DNA from: Bacillus cereus group sp. RP43
GTDB taxonomy: Bacteria; Bacillota; Bacilli; Bacillales; Bacillaceae_G
Direction: 5' to 3'
Length of the DNA stretch: 64,000 nucleotides
Assembly (NCBI RefSeq): GCF_040459645.1
Contig: NZ_JARVHQ010000001.1
Location: 3,534,001-3,598,000 of the forward strand
The stretch's first letter is position 1. Each line of letters begins with the position of its first letter. The notes under the pieces are model-generated. The model did no database searches, had not been told where the DNA came from, and saw only the letters and a program-made list of their open reading frames with translations. The position numbers and the translations under genes are program-made. Shown here in pieces: positions 1-8,779 of this stretch.

Positions 1-505
1 TGACATAGAATGTGTCGCCATCAGCTAATCGATCCAGGTGGCGAAACATCGTTGCGCCGTGATATCCACGATGTCCTGCTAATACAGCGTGCGTATCTTG
101 TCCACCGATTGGTAAAGAAGTCCCTGCAATTTGTCCGATCCCTTTACTCAAGTTATCTTGACTTTCTCCTACGTATAATGGTAATTCTTCATCTATTTTC
201 GGAATTGTAATTGTACCAAATACTTCATCTTTATTTATAAAATCTAACTGTTCGTTATTTACTTTTATATCATGAACAAATGGATCATTCATTTTAAAAG
301 TAGTTCTACCTAATAAGCTATTATATGCTTCCATCCTACGAAATTTCTCATTAACATCTTCTACTTTTAAATTATCAACCATTTTTTCATAACGTATTAC
401 TCTTGTTTTATATACATAATTGTTTATATAATTAGCAACCGTTGGGTATATAAATAATGAAAACCCTACGAGGAACAATAATAAACTTATAAATCCCCTT
501 CTCAC
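1..505 (-). CDS. class C sortase, 3' end outside window
   Basis: Second of two tandem class C (pilus-type) sortases, which join pilin subunits through isopeptide bonds at the outer membrane face. The visible 168 residues start at a GTG (503-505) and open with an N-terminal membrane segment ending in FIYPTVANY. A DPF lid motif typical of class C enzymes follows, then the catalytic-His motif AGHRG near residue 145. The catalytic Cys (TLxTC) would lie beyond position 1, so activity cannot be judged. The domain order and many stretches match the neighbouring sortase at 527-1327, so the pair looks like a duplication. The ribosome binding site is weak and the start is a best guess. It is the last visible gene of a pilus operon read leftwards. 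Confidence 0.88.
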   Translation of the reverse strand, partial: MRRGFISLLLFLVGFSLFIYPTVANYINNYVYKTRVIRYEKMVDNLKVEDVNEKFRRMEAYNSLLGRTTFKMNDPFVHDIKVNNEQLDFINKDEVFGTITIPKIDEELPLYVGESQDNLSKGIGQIAGTSLPIGGQDTHAVLAGHRGYHGATMFRHLDRLADGDTFYV

Positions 506-526
506 ACACTCACCACTCAATACATA

Positions 527-1327
527 CTATTTTCGTTTTTTTAAATAAATCATTAGAAGGACGATACAAATAATAACAATAGGAAAAACGATCATCCAAT
601 CTTCTAAAATGAAAGGTTTTGAAATCATTTCTTTTTCTCCAGCATCATATGGAACCCGGTGTCCTCTCACTAATAACCTATGTGTATTCACTCCATAAGG
701 GGTGCATGTAATTAACGTTGCATAATCTTGACCTTGTACGACTAATAAATCTTCTGTTTCATTTGGTAATACAACTTTTATTTGATCCACCTTATAGGTA
801 AGTATTTTATCTAATGAATGAATATAAAATATATCGTTCTTTTCGACTTTATCTAAATGAGTAAACATTATTGATGAAGGTAAACCACGATGTCCCGTTA
901 AAACTGTATGTGTATTTTCTCCGCCTACTGGTAATGAGGATTCATTTAATTGTCCAATTCCACGGCTTAGCACTTCTTCCGTCGTCCCTTGATAGATTGG
1001 AAGGTTCACATCTATTTTTGGAATCTCTATATATCCCATAACATTTCCGATATTTAACATATCTACAGTAGAACCTTTATGTTGATCCTCCTTTTCACGA
1101 AAAGGATCTGAAAATGTTTGCGTCGTATTTTGAACCTTCTTATTATACTCTCGCGCTTCTGTTTCTTTACGATCAATCTCTTCCTGCTCCAACTTCTTTA
1201 CCGCTTCATCGTACGTGCTTACTTCTGAATAGTGTGTTCTCGTTGCAAACCAATTACTTACAGTAGGATATAGAAATATACTTAATCCTAGTAAAAAAAT
1301 ACTTCCAAAAATAATATTTCGTTTCAT
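527..1327 (-). CDS. class C sortase, pilus assembly
   Basis: Membrane-anchored transpeptidase of 266 aa that should cleave the sorting signals of the two upstream surface proteins and polymerise the pilin. The N-terminal membrane anchor covers residues 5-25, the DPF lid motif is at 74-76, His146 is in TGHRG, Cys208 is in TLITC, and Arg217 or Arg221 follows. The C-terminal membrane helix (about 244-262) ends in KKRK. Two membrane segments plus a lid define class C. An upstream in-frame ATG (1399) exists, but the ATG at 1325-1327 has the good ribosome binding site (AAAGAGG). It follows the pilin gene by about 90 nt and precedes a second sortase by 21 nt. In characterised B. cereus pili the enzyme of this type is SrtD; which of the two sortases here corresponds is not decided. 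Confidence 0.93.
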   Translation of the reverse strand: MKRNIIFGSIFLLGLSIFLYPTVSNWFATRTHYSEVSTYDEAVKKLEQEEIDRKETEAREYNKKVQNTTQTFSDPFREKEDQHKGSTVDMLNIGNVMGYIEIPKIDVNLPIYQGTTEEVLSRGIGQLNESSLPVGGENTHTVLTGHRGLPSSIMFTHLDKVEKNDIFYIHSLDKILTYKVDQIKVVLPNETEDLLVVQGQDYATLITCTPYGVNTHRLLVRGHRVPYDAGEKEMISKPFILEDWMIVFPIVIICIVLLMIYLKKRK

Positions 1328-1417
1328 GACATCCTCTTTCACTACGGATAAAATGTGGAAAAGAGGAAAGCGTATGCCTTTCCTCTTCTCAAAACTCAAT
1401 TATTATAAACATATAAA

Positions 1418-3079
1418 TTAAGAATTCTTTACAGGTTTTTTTCTAAAGAAAATAAATGTTGCTACCGCCATTAGTATAAGGCCCACTACCGTGAAGAGAA
1501 TTGTACCCATACCACCTGTTGCTGGAATAATCCAACCGCTCTTATTATTCTCAACTTGTAGCTCTATTTTTTGATGTTTTTCATCAATTGTAATATCAAT
1601 CGGATCTCTTAATTTTTGATATTGTTCTACTGCACCGTCTTTATCTTTATACTTTGGTGCTTCCGTTTCAACAACTTGATATTCACCGTACGGGATTTCA
1701 TTCCATGTAATAATACCATTTGCATCCGTTACATCGTTCATTTCTTTCCCATTAATTTTTATAACATTACCTTTTTTATCTTGTAATTGGAACTTCGCAC
1801 CTTCTAATTTAAGCGTCTTATCCTTACCATCAACTTTTTCAATTTTAATATTTCCCGTTGTCGGTGTGACCACCACTTCATTAGATGGATTTCCATCTTT
1901 TTCTGATGAAACATCATCTTTGTTTACAAAATCAAGTACTGCTTTGTTCGGAATTTTCATTCCAGATTGAACATCGCTTTTAATTTTCGCAGTAATTTGT
2001 AAATGAAGCTCTTTTCCATTTATTTTTGAAAAATCTTCAATCGTAGCGGTTACTTTTTGGCCTTCTACAACTACTTTTACACTATCATCTTCAACTTTCT
2101 TTCCGTCAACCATAACAATTGGTAGGCCTTTTATTTCCAAACGATCATCTAAAATATCTTTTACAACATATTTTTTATATGATTTAATATCTTCCGGAAG
2201 TAGTGTTTTAATATCATACGTATAATCTGTCTCTTTATTAATTCCAGCTACTTTTGAACCGTTATTTATACTTTTAGTAATGGTAGGTTCTTTATAGTTC
2301 TTTATATCATCCAGCTTAACTACTTCACCAGATTCCTTAATAGAGAAAGGACGCTCCTCTTTACTAGTTAAATAACCTGTTGGAGCCTTATGCTCAATAA
2401 AATAATAATAATCCCCATATTCTAGCGAATCAACACGAACTTTACCATCTTCTCCTGTTACTAATGAACTCGGTGTCTTAACTTGTGTACTTGTTCCATC
2501 CTTATTCTTTTTAAATAAATGGAACTCTGCATCTTTTAATACTTTACCGGCTTCACCTTTTTTTACGAATTCTACTGAACCACGTTTTGTTTCATTTTTA
2601 GGGTAAATATGAACATCGTAATTTAAATCTTTACAGTCTGCACTTGTCATTGGAATATCGACAATAAAAGTAGTCTTATCCAACGCAATATGTTTTGGAC
2701 CTTCAATTGCTTTTACTTCATAACGTCCTAGCGGAAGATTTGTAAAAACAGCTTCCCCTTTTGCATTTGTTACCTTTGTTATTGCAGCGTCTTTTACTGG
2801 TTTTGCATCTTCTTTTATAACAGTTCCATCATTTGAAATTTTTTCAAATGACTCAATTCGTTTAATTTCAAAAGTTACACCTTCTAAAGGTTTTGCATCT
2901 TCTGGAACAGTTTGTCCTTCTTTCCCATTACCTTCTGTAGTTGTTTTAGAACCTTTACTTTGTTCAAACTTGTGAATCGTTAAAGTACCTGTACTTTTTG
3001 ATTCAGCACTAACCGTCATATTCATTAATGCCGAAAAAGCTAATACACATATTAATAATAAGCTAAAAATCCTTTTCAT
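1418..3079 (-). CDS. BcpA-like major pilin, IPATG-anchored
   Basis: Sortase-polymerised pilin of 553 aa with CNA-B-type isopeptide domains. The signal peptide is residues 1-25 (cleavage after SA). The pilin motif YPKN is at 159-162 with the linking Lys161. A KVD(G/A)K-type CNA-B domain near the C-terminus contains the E-box-like VVETEAP. The cell-wall sorting signal IPATG has Thr521, followed by a hydrophobic stretch and RKKPVKNS. The length and the Lys/Thr positions (161 and 521) are almost those I recall for B. cereus BcpA (553 aa, Lys162 and Thr522), so this is probably an allelic or paralogous form. The signal IPATG differs from the LPVTG of the described BcpA. It lies between the large surface protein and the two sortases, all on the same strand. 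Confidence 0.9.
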   Translation of the reverse strand: MKRIFSLLLICVLAFSALMNMTVSAESKSTGTLTIHKFEQSKGSKTTTEGNGKEGQTVPEDAKPLEGVTFEIKRIESFEKISNDGTVIKEDAKPVKDAAITKVTNAKGEAVFTNLPLGRYEVKAIEGPKHIALDKTTFIVDIPMTSADCKDLNYDVHIYPKNETKRGSVEFVKKGEAGKVLKDAEFHLFKKNKDGTSTQVKTPSSLVTGEDGKVRVDSLEYGDYYYFIEHKAPTGYLTSKEERPFSIKESGEVVKLDDIKNYKEPTITKSINNGSKVAGINKETDYTYDIKTLLPEDIKSYKKYVVKDILDDRLEIKGLPIVMVDGKKVEDDSVKVVVEGQKVTATIEDFSKINGKELHLQITAKIKSDVQSGMKIPNKAVLDFVNKDDVSSEKDGNPSNEVVVTPTTGNIKIEKVDGKDKTLKLEGAKFQLQDKKGNVIKINGKEMNDVTDANGIITWNEIPYGEYQVVETEAPKYKDKDGAVEQYQKLRDPIDITIDEKHQKIELQVENNKSGWIIPATGGMGTILFTVVGLILMAVATFIFFRKKPVKNS

Positions 3080-3126
3080 TATTCGTCACTCCCCTATTGT
3101 GTCTACCTTTGTTGCAAACTACTAAT

Positions 3127-6100
3127 CTATTTCATAATCTTTCTTTTTCTGAAGAAGAAGAAAGATGTAATGAACATCAATATTCCACCAATTACATAAA
3201 AGACAATTGCTCCTATGCCACCTGTTTCAGGGATAATCCACTCATTTTTATGATTTACTATTTTTATTTTTTGGGTAGATACATCGCTAGTCACATGAAT
3301 TTCAATTGGCTCTTTCATAAGCATATATCCTACTGGTGCTTGTACTTCTTTTAACATATATTTTCCAACTAGCAATGGATTAGAAATAGCTACACCATTT
3401 TTATCCGTTGTTAATTCAGATACTACTTTTCCATCTTTATCAATCACTTGAAATACTGCGCCTTCTAATTTGAGATTTTCATCGTTCGCATCTACTTTTT
3501 CAATCTCAAATTCCCCTAATGTTGGTGGTACTATAAATACTTCATTTGATACGGATTTCTTCTGATCAAACAGTAACTCCGCTTTATTTGGAATACCATC
3601 ATTCGCATTGTATTTCGTTAGTATATCTGCATTTACATTAGCGTTTAGTCCTGACTTAATATGCATTGTATACGATTGATTCGCAAGATAAGTATAATTT
3701 CCGTCCTGCTTCGGTAACTCAATACTTACTTTCTTTAATTGTTCATCAATTTGCGGTATAACTTCTATTTCTTCTCCATCGCTGTTTACAAGTTTTACTT
3801 GTAAGATAGTTAAAATATCCTCTAAGTCATCCTGCAATACTACTTTTTCAAGGTTGATAACATCATTACCAAAATTATAGTTTACATGCCATGTAAACTC
3901 TTCATCTATACTTTGTAATGTCGCTTTTTCCACTTCTTTTTCATCTGCATCCGAAACCATCTTTCTTACTTTAGGTTCCTTTGCTTCCACATTCGTTTTT
4001 ACATTCGGTTTTTGTGGTGGTAAATCTTCATTATCTGGTGTTTTCCCCTCAACAACCGCTATGTTCTCAATTTCTTTCGTTTTTAATGCGTCTTGCGTAA
4101 CTTTCACTTTAAAAGTTACCATTCTTTCTTCCGTATCAAGCACGTCACCAAAATTTACTTTAATCGTATTATCCTCATACGACCCTGCATCTTCGTCAAC
4201 TGCGTCTGTCAGTAAATTCCCATCCACTTTCATACTACCAGCTACATACTCTACACCTTCAGGAAGTTTATCCATTAGACGCATATCTTTAATAAGTCCA
4301 TTTTCTACCTTATTTCGAACTTTAATTTGATACTCAAATTCATCATTGACATGAACTTTTTCTTGCCTCATATCAATAATCTCTTTCTTCGATTCTAGTT
4401 GTCCAGACAACGGGTCGACTGGTGTTTCAACTTCTGGCTTCTCCTTATCTGCCGAACTATCCGTCTCAACTATTGCTATATTCTTTACTTTCTTATTTGC
4501 CATTTCCGGTTTTACAACAATTTCAAACGTGATTGCTTTCTCTTCCTCGCCTTTAAGGTCGCCGAAATGAGCATAAATTGTTCCATCTTTTATATGTGCA
4601 TGATCTTCATCTTCAACATCCGTTTGTTCCTTCCCGTTTATCTTTAACGTGTTTGGAACATATTCTACTCCTTCAGGAAGTTTATCCGTAATTTTAACTG
4701 ATTTTAAGAGAGAATCTGGCACACTATTTTTAGTATGAATTGTATATTCTAGTTTGTCGCCAACTTTCAGCGTACCACCGTTTATATCTTTAGCTAGTTT
4801 AGTAGCTACTAACTTACCGTGTTTCTCTTCTCGTTCAGGTAATACTTTAACTACTACTTTATTAGAATCGTTAGCTTCAACCAGACTTCCTGTTAACTCA
4901 TCAATCCCTTGAACAACAGCGATATTAGGAATTTCTGTTTCTACCTTTTCTCCCCTTAATTTCGCTTTAAATTCAACGGTTGTCTCAGGTGTTTTATCCG
5001 TATAGATTCCACCTTTCGTAGCATTTGCTCCTTCACCAATTCTTATCGTTAACTTTCTTGTCTTTGCATTATAATCAACCTGTTCTGTTTGATCTCCCGC
5101 ATTCGGACCAGAAATAATTTTCACCGAATCTGGTACAAATTCTAGACGCGAATCTAAAACATCTTCAATTTTTGTATCAACAGAACTCGAATTCGGTTCA
5201 ATGTTTTTCACCCGTAAACGATATGTAACTTCATCACCGGGATCGTACTTTTCTTTTGTATCTATTACTTCCTTATCGATTACAAGCTCTGGCGCTGTTG
5301 CATTTACTGCAAAGGCTAATGTATTTAATACGTAATCATCACCAGATGTCGCAGCTTTTAAACGTATTTCCTTTTGATTTTGTTTAATATATCCTGCCGG
5401 TAGCTTTATTAAATCTGCATCAATCCCTAAATTATTTTTATAATCTGGGTTAAATGTACCTGGATACTTATCTCGCATATGTTCCTCATATTCAGAAATA
5501 GTGGAATTAAATATATTACCTGTCGGATTCAGCTTATCAGTAACTTCCTTCCAGGTGTTATCTGTATGAACAAAGAGTTTATCACCTTGCCAATATCTAT
5601 CTCCTTGAACAGCGAAAACAGAAACTTTCGGATCTAAATCTCCAGTTTTTGAAGCAATAAAGTTTTTCATCGTGAATTCTTTTTCACCAGATCCAGTAGC
5701 TCTTTTCAATCCACCATCATACACAGTAAATGCTTTTCTTGTTTTTGACTTATCTTTCGTGATTACTAACATGTACCAACCAGCAAAAGAATAATACCCA
5801 GAATTATATGCAAGTTTTGTATTTGGATAAGGAATATTTGCTACAGTATAGCTTCCTCCCTTTGCATTAGAAGAGTTTAAAAGCCCTGTAACATCTGCAT
5901 AGTTAGAATAATAAGTACCATCAATACCGAAACCATAAAGCAAGCCACTTCCGTAATACGTATTACTTGGTGATACTTGAAAGCTCTTCCCGGCCGGTGT
6001 AGTAAACTTAACTGGTGCCACATATTGCTGTTGCGTTAATTCGTAACGTGTTGAACTCCAATATAACCCAGCCCATTCGATTTCAGCATCCTCTGGAACA

Positions 6101-6453
6101 GGAATATATGCTTTAGATGAATTTGTAGTTGTTGGGTCGTCATCCACATCAATTAATTCACGTGTATAACCATTCGGTGTTGTCCCGTAAGTATACGTTA
6201 TATCCGAATACAATGCCGTTTGTTTCTGAGCTTCAGTAGCTTTAATACCTAAATTCACATTCCCAGTAGAATACATATCACCTTTATGAATAGATTGATA
6301 GGTTGGTGTATCAAAACCTTCTTCATCTGTAGCTTCTGCCCTTACTCTATCCATTGGTTTAAAAAACTGTAACTGCGATAATAGTAAAAATAAACTCATA
6401 ACAACTACAAATACATTTAATATTTTTTTATTTTCTTTTATCTTATTGTGCAA
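3127..6453 (-). CDS. large LPXTG-type surface/pilus tip protein with DUF11-like repeats
   Basis: Probable adhesin or minor (tip) pilin of 1108 aa. The start is most likely the TTG at 6451-6453, seven bases after a perfect AAGGAGGTGA; an upstream GTG overlaps that site. A signal-peptide-like hydrophobic segment (about residues 13-27) is followed by an N-terminal adhesin-like region (to about 380). About four repeats of the DUF11 / conserved repeat type follow (for example VIDKEVIDTKEKYDPGDEV and the DKLPEGVEYV pair), then a final CNA-B domain (EFEIEKVDANDENLKLEGA). The sorting signal IPETG (Thr near 1076), membrane segment and RKRKIMK tail end the protein. Two of the repeats are also alike at DNA level near 4230 and 4650. 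It is first in the operon, before the pilin and sortases. The exact role is inferred from context; similarity to BcpB is not established. Confidence 0.85.
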   Translation of the reverse strand: MHNKIKENKKILNVFVVVMSLFLLLSQLQFFKPMDRVRAEATDEEGFDTPTYQSIHKGDMYSTGNVNLGIKATEAQKQTALYSDITYTYGTTPNGYTRELIDVDDDPTTTNSSKAYIPVPEDAEIEWAGLYWSSTRYELTQQQYVAPVKFTTPAGKSFQVSPSNTYYGSGLLYGFGIDGTYYSNYADVTGLLNSSNAKGGSYTVANIPYPNTKLAYNSGYYSFAGWYMLVITKDKSKTRKAFTVYDGGLKRATGSGEKEFTMKNFIASKTGDLDPKVSVFAVQGDRYWQGDKLFVHTDNTWKEVTDKLNPTGNIFNSTISEYEEHMRDKYPGTFNPDYKNNLGIDADLIKLPAGYIKQNQKEIRLKAATSGDDYVLNTLAFAVNATAPELVIDKEVIDTKEKYDPGDEVTYRLRVKNIEPNSSSVDTKIEDVLDSRLEFVPDSVKIISGPNAGDQTEQVDYNAKTRKLTIRIGEGANATKGGIYTDKTPETTVEFKAKLRGEKVETEIPNIAVVQGIDELTGSLVEANDSNKVVVKVLPEREEKHGKLVATKLAKDINGGTLKVGDKLEYTIHTKNSVPDSLLKSVKITDKLPEGVEYVPNTLKINGKEQTDVEDEDHAHIKDGTIYAHFGDLKGEEEKAITFEIVVKPEMANKKVKNIAIVETDSSADKEKPEVETPVDPLSGQLESKKEIIDMRQEKVHVNDEFEYQIKVRNKVENGLIKDMRLMDKLPEGVEYVAGSMKVDGNLLTDAVDEDAGSYEDNTIKVNFGDVLDTEERMVTFKVKVTQDALKTKEIENIAVVEGKTPDNEDLPPQKPNVKTNVEAKEPKVRKMVSDADEKEVEKATLQSIDEEFTWHVNYNFGNDVINLEKVVLQDDLEDILTILQVKLVNSDGEEIEVIPQIDEQLKKVSIELPKQDGNYTYLANQSYTMHIKSGLNANVNADILTKYNANDGIPNKAELLFDQKKSVSNEVFIVPPTLGEFEIEKVDANDENLKLEGAVFQVIDKDGKVVSELTTDKNGVAISNPLLVGKYMLKEVQAPVGYMLMKEPIEIHVTSDVSTQKIKIVNHKNEWIIPETGGIGAIVFYVIGGILMFITSFFFFRKRKIMK

Positions 6454-6907
6454 AGAGGTCACCTCCTTAATTAAAATTCGTTAATATATTATACGAATAT
6501 ACTTTATACGTATTATTCTAATATAAAATATAAGATTTGTTAACAAAATATGTGATAAATTACTAATTTATACATTTTTATATAAAGATTTTTAGATTCA
6601 TTATAAGTATTTAATAATAATTAAATTTCGAATGTAAAATAAAAACTTCATACTTTTTCTCCTATTTATGATATTCTACACAACACGAATTACTTAATAA
6701 TTATAAGGTAATATAAAAAGATTTTATCGCTGGTTACTTACAATTAATACAAATAACATTGGAAGAGAAAAATATTCAAAAGAAACCAGCACAAGTATGC
6801 TGGATTAAAATTTGCGGCCTAAAAAAAGAAAAGAAGCCTCGTTCTTCTTTTCTTTTTATTACATGCTAAAATACAAACTATGAACTACTATTCAAGGGGG
6901 AAATTGT
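6454..6907. other. AT-rich divergent intergenic region
   Basis: Between the pilus operon (leftwards) and the ABM-domain gene (rightwards). Read leftwards it should hold the pilus promoter: TATAAT is present near 6490 inside an imperfect inverted repeat (AATACG and CGTATT arms), but I see no convincing -35 box. The right part holds two hairpins that no visible gene explains: arms CCAGCA/TGCTGG at 6786-6803 and a 14-bp terminator-like stem at 6823-6857. No supported open reading frame was seen here. Confidence 0.5.
6823..6857. terminator. bidirectional terminator-like hairpin between divergent genes
   Basis: A perfect 14-bp stem (left arm 6823-6836, right arm 6844-6857, loop 7 nt) with A-run and T-run on the two flanks, so it reads as an intrinsic terminator in both directions. 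It lies about 50 bp before the gene at 6908 and downstream of no visible gene on either strand, so its origin is unclear. Confidence 0.6.
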
Positions 6908-7243
6908 ATGGAAAAGAATCCACAAAAAATTAATCCTTATTATGCAGTTATATTCACTTCTAATCTATCGAATGATACAACAGACTATAATGCCGTTGCT
7001 GAAAAAATGGAGGACCTTGCGAAACAGCAGCCTGGATTTTTAAGTGTAGAAAGTGCACGAGGTAATTCAGGACTCGGAATTACAATTTCTTATTGGGAAT
7101 CACTCGAAGCAATTGAAAATTGGAAAAAGAACGCCTTACATAAAGAAGCGAAAAAAAGAGGCCGTGAGCAATGGTATGAAAACTTCCACCTGCGTATCTG
7201 CCTTGTTGAGAAAGAATATAAGTTTCATAGAGATACATTGTAA
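6908..7243 (+). CDS. antibiotic biosynthesis monooxygenase (ABM) domain protein
   Basis: Small 111-aa protein of the dimeric alpha/beta (ferredoxin-like) ABM superfamily. Features seen are an N-terminal beta strand YYAVIFTSNLS, a helix with AEKMEDLAKQQPGFLSVES, a strand with GITISYWESLEAI, and the conserved W-K-N ALHKEAKKRGRE segment. Family members include heme-degrading and quinone monooxygenases; the sequence alone does not tell the substrate. The start has a strong site (AAGGGGGA) 9 nt upstream. It ends 2 nt before the hydrolase gene at 7246, so the two are co-transcribed and probably functionally linked. Confidence 0.85.
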   Translation: MEKNPQKINPYYAVIFTSNLSNDTTDYNAVAEKMEDLAKQQPGFLSVESARGNSGLGITISYWESLEAIENWKKNALHKEAKKRGREQWYENFHLRICLVEKEYKFHRDTL

Positions 7244-7245
7244 CT

Positions 7246-7839
7246 ATGAAGAAAAAATTAGCTCTCGTTTCTGTTCATGAAATATACGGTGTGAACGATC
7301 ATATGCATCATGTTATTGACCACTTCACTACATCTCATATAGATGTATTCTGTCCTAATCTTCTACAATTACAACAAGCATTTCATTATAGTGATGAAGA
7401 AAAAGCATATCAGCATTTTATGAATCACATTGGATTTGATGATGGAAAAGAGCAAATTGAAGAACTCATTACTAGCCTTTCCAATAGTTACACACATATA
7501 GGACTTCTCGGTTTTAGCGTTGGGGCAACAATCGCTTGGCTCTGTAGTAACAATTCAAAAATAGATTTTATCATTGGGTGTTACGGTTCTCGTATACGCG
7601 ACTATGCTCACGTGAAACCTTCGTGTGCTACATTACTTATTTTCCCTGAAAAAGAAACTAATTTTTCAGTATGCTCCTTAATGCAAACATTACAGCAACA
7701 AGATAATCCTTTATTAGAAATAAAACAACTACAAGGTGAACATGGATTTTTAAATCCATACACTGAAAAATATAACAAGGAATCTACAAAGCAAGCATAC
7801 AAAATAATAGATTCGTTTCTTATGAAGACAATCTTATAA
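7246..7839 (+). CDS. alpha/beta hydrolase, dienelactone-hydrolase-like
   Basis: Cytosolic hydrolase of 197 aa. The nucleophile elbow GFSVGA (about residues 87-92) gives the likely catalytic Ser, and a C-terminal GEHGFLNPY segment supplies the His. An acidic residue of the triad is likely in the LLIFPEKE stretch. Its length fits the small dienelactone hydrolase family. The substrate is not predictable. The start codon is 2 nt after the previous stop, so translation may be coupled. The following gene (7851) has its own strong ribosome binding site (AAAGGAG) overlapping the end of this gene. Confidence 0.8.
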   Translation: MKKKLALVSVHEIYGVNDHMHHVIDHFTTSHIDVFCPNLLQLQQAFHYSDEEKAYQHFMNHIGFDDGKEQIEELITSLSNSYTHIGLLGFSVGATIAWLCSNNSKIDFIIGCYGSRIRDYAHVKPSCATLLIFPEKETNFSVCSLMQTLQQQDNPLLEIKQLQGEHGFLNPYTEKYNKESTKQAYKIIDSFLMKTIL

Positions 7840-7850
7840 AGGAGCTTCAT

Positions 7851-8209
7851 ATGTCACTAACATTACTATTACTCATTTTCATAATAATTCCCTTTCTTTC
7901 AGCTTAGCTCTCATTTTTATAAACGTTAAAAAAGGGACATTCTTAAAACGTCCCTACTTACAATCATTCATCGTATGCACTTTGTTTTTTGCTAATTGGA
8001 TATTATATTTAACAAATTTTTATTCATTACTACCTGAGAAAGTGAGTCAATTCATATTCCTGCCCATTTGGTTTTTCCTCTGTATTTTAGGATGTATCGT
8101 TTTCTGGCGCGAATGGAGAAATAATCGTGTGTTCTCGATATGTATCGGTTTTCTCTCATTTATTAGTTTTATTTTTGGCTTATTATTGTTAGTTCTTTCG
8201 GGAATGTAA
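7851..8209 (+). pseudogene. frameshifted small membrane protein gene
   Basis: From an ATG at 7851 with an excellent site (AAAGGAG) the frame reads MSLTLLLLIFIIIPFLSA and then stops at 7905-7907. The next forward frame continues without a stop as SLALIFINVKKGTFLKRPY, then a long hydrophobic stretch, ending at 8209. Joining the two gives a plausible protein of about 119 aa with four membrane helices. The shift is what a one-base deletion would give (or a two-base insertion), and lies in or near the run CCCTTTCTTTC at 7891-7900. It may be a true pseudogene or a sequencing error. The function of the intact family is not recognised. It follows the hydrolase and is probably in the same transcript. 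Confidence 0.7.
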
Positions 8210-8213
8210 AAAC

Positions 8214-8258
8214 AGAAGAAAGAAAAGCCCAACATCAACTTTTCTTCCTTCTATTTTT
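8214..8258. terminator. shared convergent terminator
   Basis: Left arm 8214-8227 and right arm 8239-8252 pair over 14 bp with one mismatch, with an 11-nt loop and an ATTTTT tail. It ends the rightward transcript of 6908-8209. The last codons and stop of the leftward 56-aa gene lie inside it. Confidence 0.75.
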
Positions 8259-8405
8259 ACATTTAGATTTCACTGTCACTGATTCACAAGGTGTGTAATA
8301 AATTTGAGGTGTCGCCCTATCCACAAACATCATAAACGTAATGAAGCCGATAATAAAGAAAATAAATAACGTTAATAAAATTGCTCCTATCGTTAAAAGT
8401 ATCAT
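8235..8405 (-). CDS. 56-aa single-span membrane protein
   Basis: Short gene read leftwards. The ATG at 8403-8405 is preceded by a strong AGGGGTGG site. The N-terminal 30 residues form one hydrophobic helix (MILLTIGAILLTLFIFFIIG), and the tail is short, basic and Cys-containing (KSKCKNRRKKS). The strong start signal, uninterrupted frame and membrane-protein composition support a real gene. The function is not recognised. Its 3' end overlaps the terminator shared with the convergent pseudogene, so the Arg/Lys-rich tail is encoded by one terminator arm. Confidence 0.6.
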   Translation of the reverse strand: MILLTIGAILLTLFIFFIIGFITFMMFVDRATPQIYYTPCESVTVKSKCKNRRKKS

Positions 8406-8467
8406 AACACCACCCCTATATATTTCATGTTATTACACCTTTCGCTATTACGTGAGCGTAATCCTTT

Positions 8468-8779
8468 TTAGAAAAAGAAACGTAACAAAATAATCACAAT
8501 GACGCCTGTTAATACTGTTCCTACTAAACTACGAGTATATATTGCAACAAGAAATGTTGGAATTGCTGCGATAAGGTAATCCCACTGCACTGTCTCGTGC
8601 ATAAATAATACTTGCGCTAAAAGTGCTGCTAATATCGCAATTGGTATGTAATTTAACCATTTTAAGCCCCAATCTGGAATTTGCAATTTGCTAAATACGA
8701 GAAGAGGTAATATACGTGGCACGAGTGTAACTGCTCCTGCTGCTAGTAAAAGTAATAATACGTCTAATCTCATTTCCAT
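8468..8779 (-). CDS. azlD: AzlD-family branched-chain amino acid exporter small subunit
   Basis: 103-aa integral membrane protein with three to four helices, typical of AzlD. The motif VTLVPRILPLLVF near residues 18-30 is diagnostic. Together with AzlC it forms a two-component exporter for branched-chain amino acids and analogues such as azaleucine in B. subtilis. Its start overlaps the end of azlC by 10 bp, so translation is coupled. The pair sits downstream of a TrmB-type regulator, whose stop overlaps the azlC start. Confidence 0.9.
   Translation of the reverse strand: MEMRLDVLLLLLAAGAVTLVPRILPLLVFSKLQIPDWGLKWLNYIPIAILAALLAQVLFMHETVQWDYLIAAIPTFLVAIYTRSLVGTVLTGVIVIILLRFFF

Noticed and set aside
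3097..3354. Rightward 85-codon reading frame over the end of the large surface protein gene
   Set aside because: It is antisense to well-supported coding sequence (the sorting signal region) and has no ribosome binding site.
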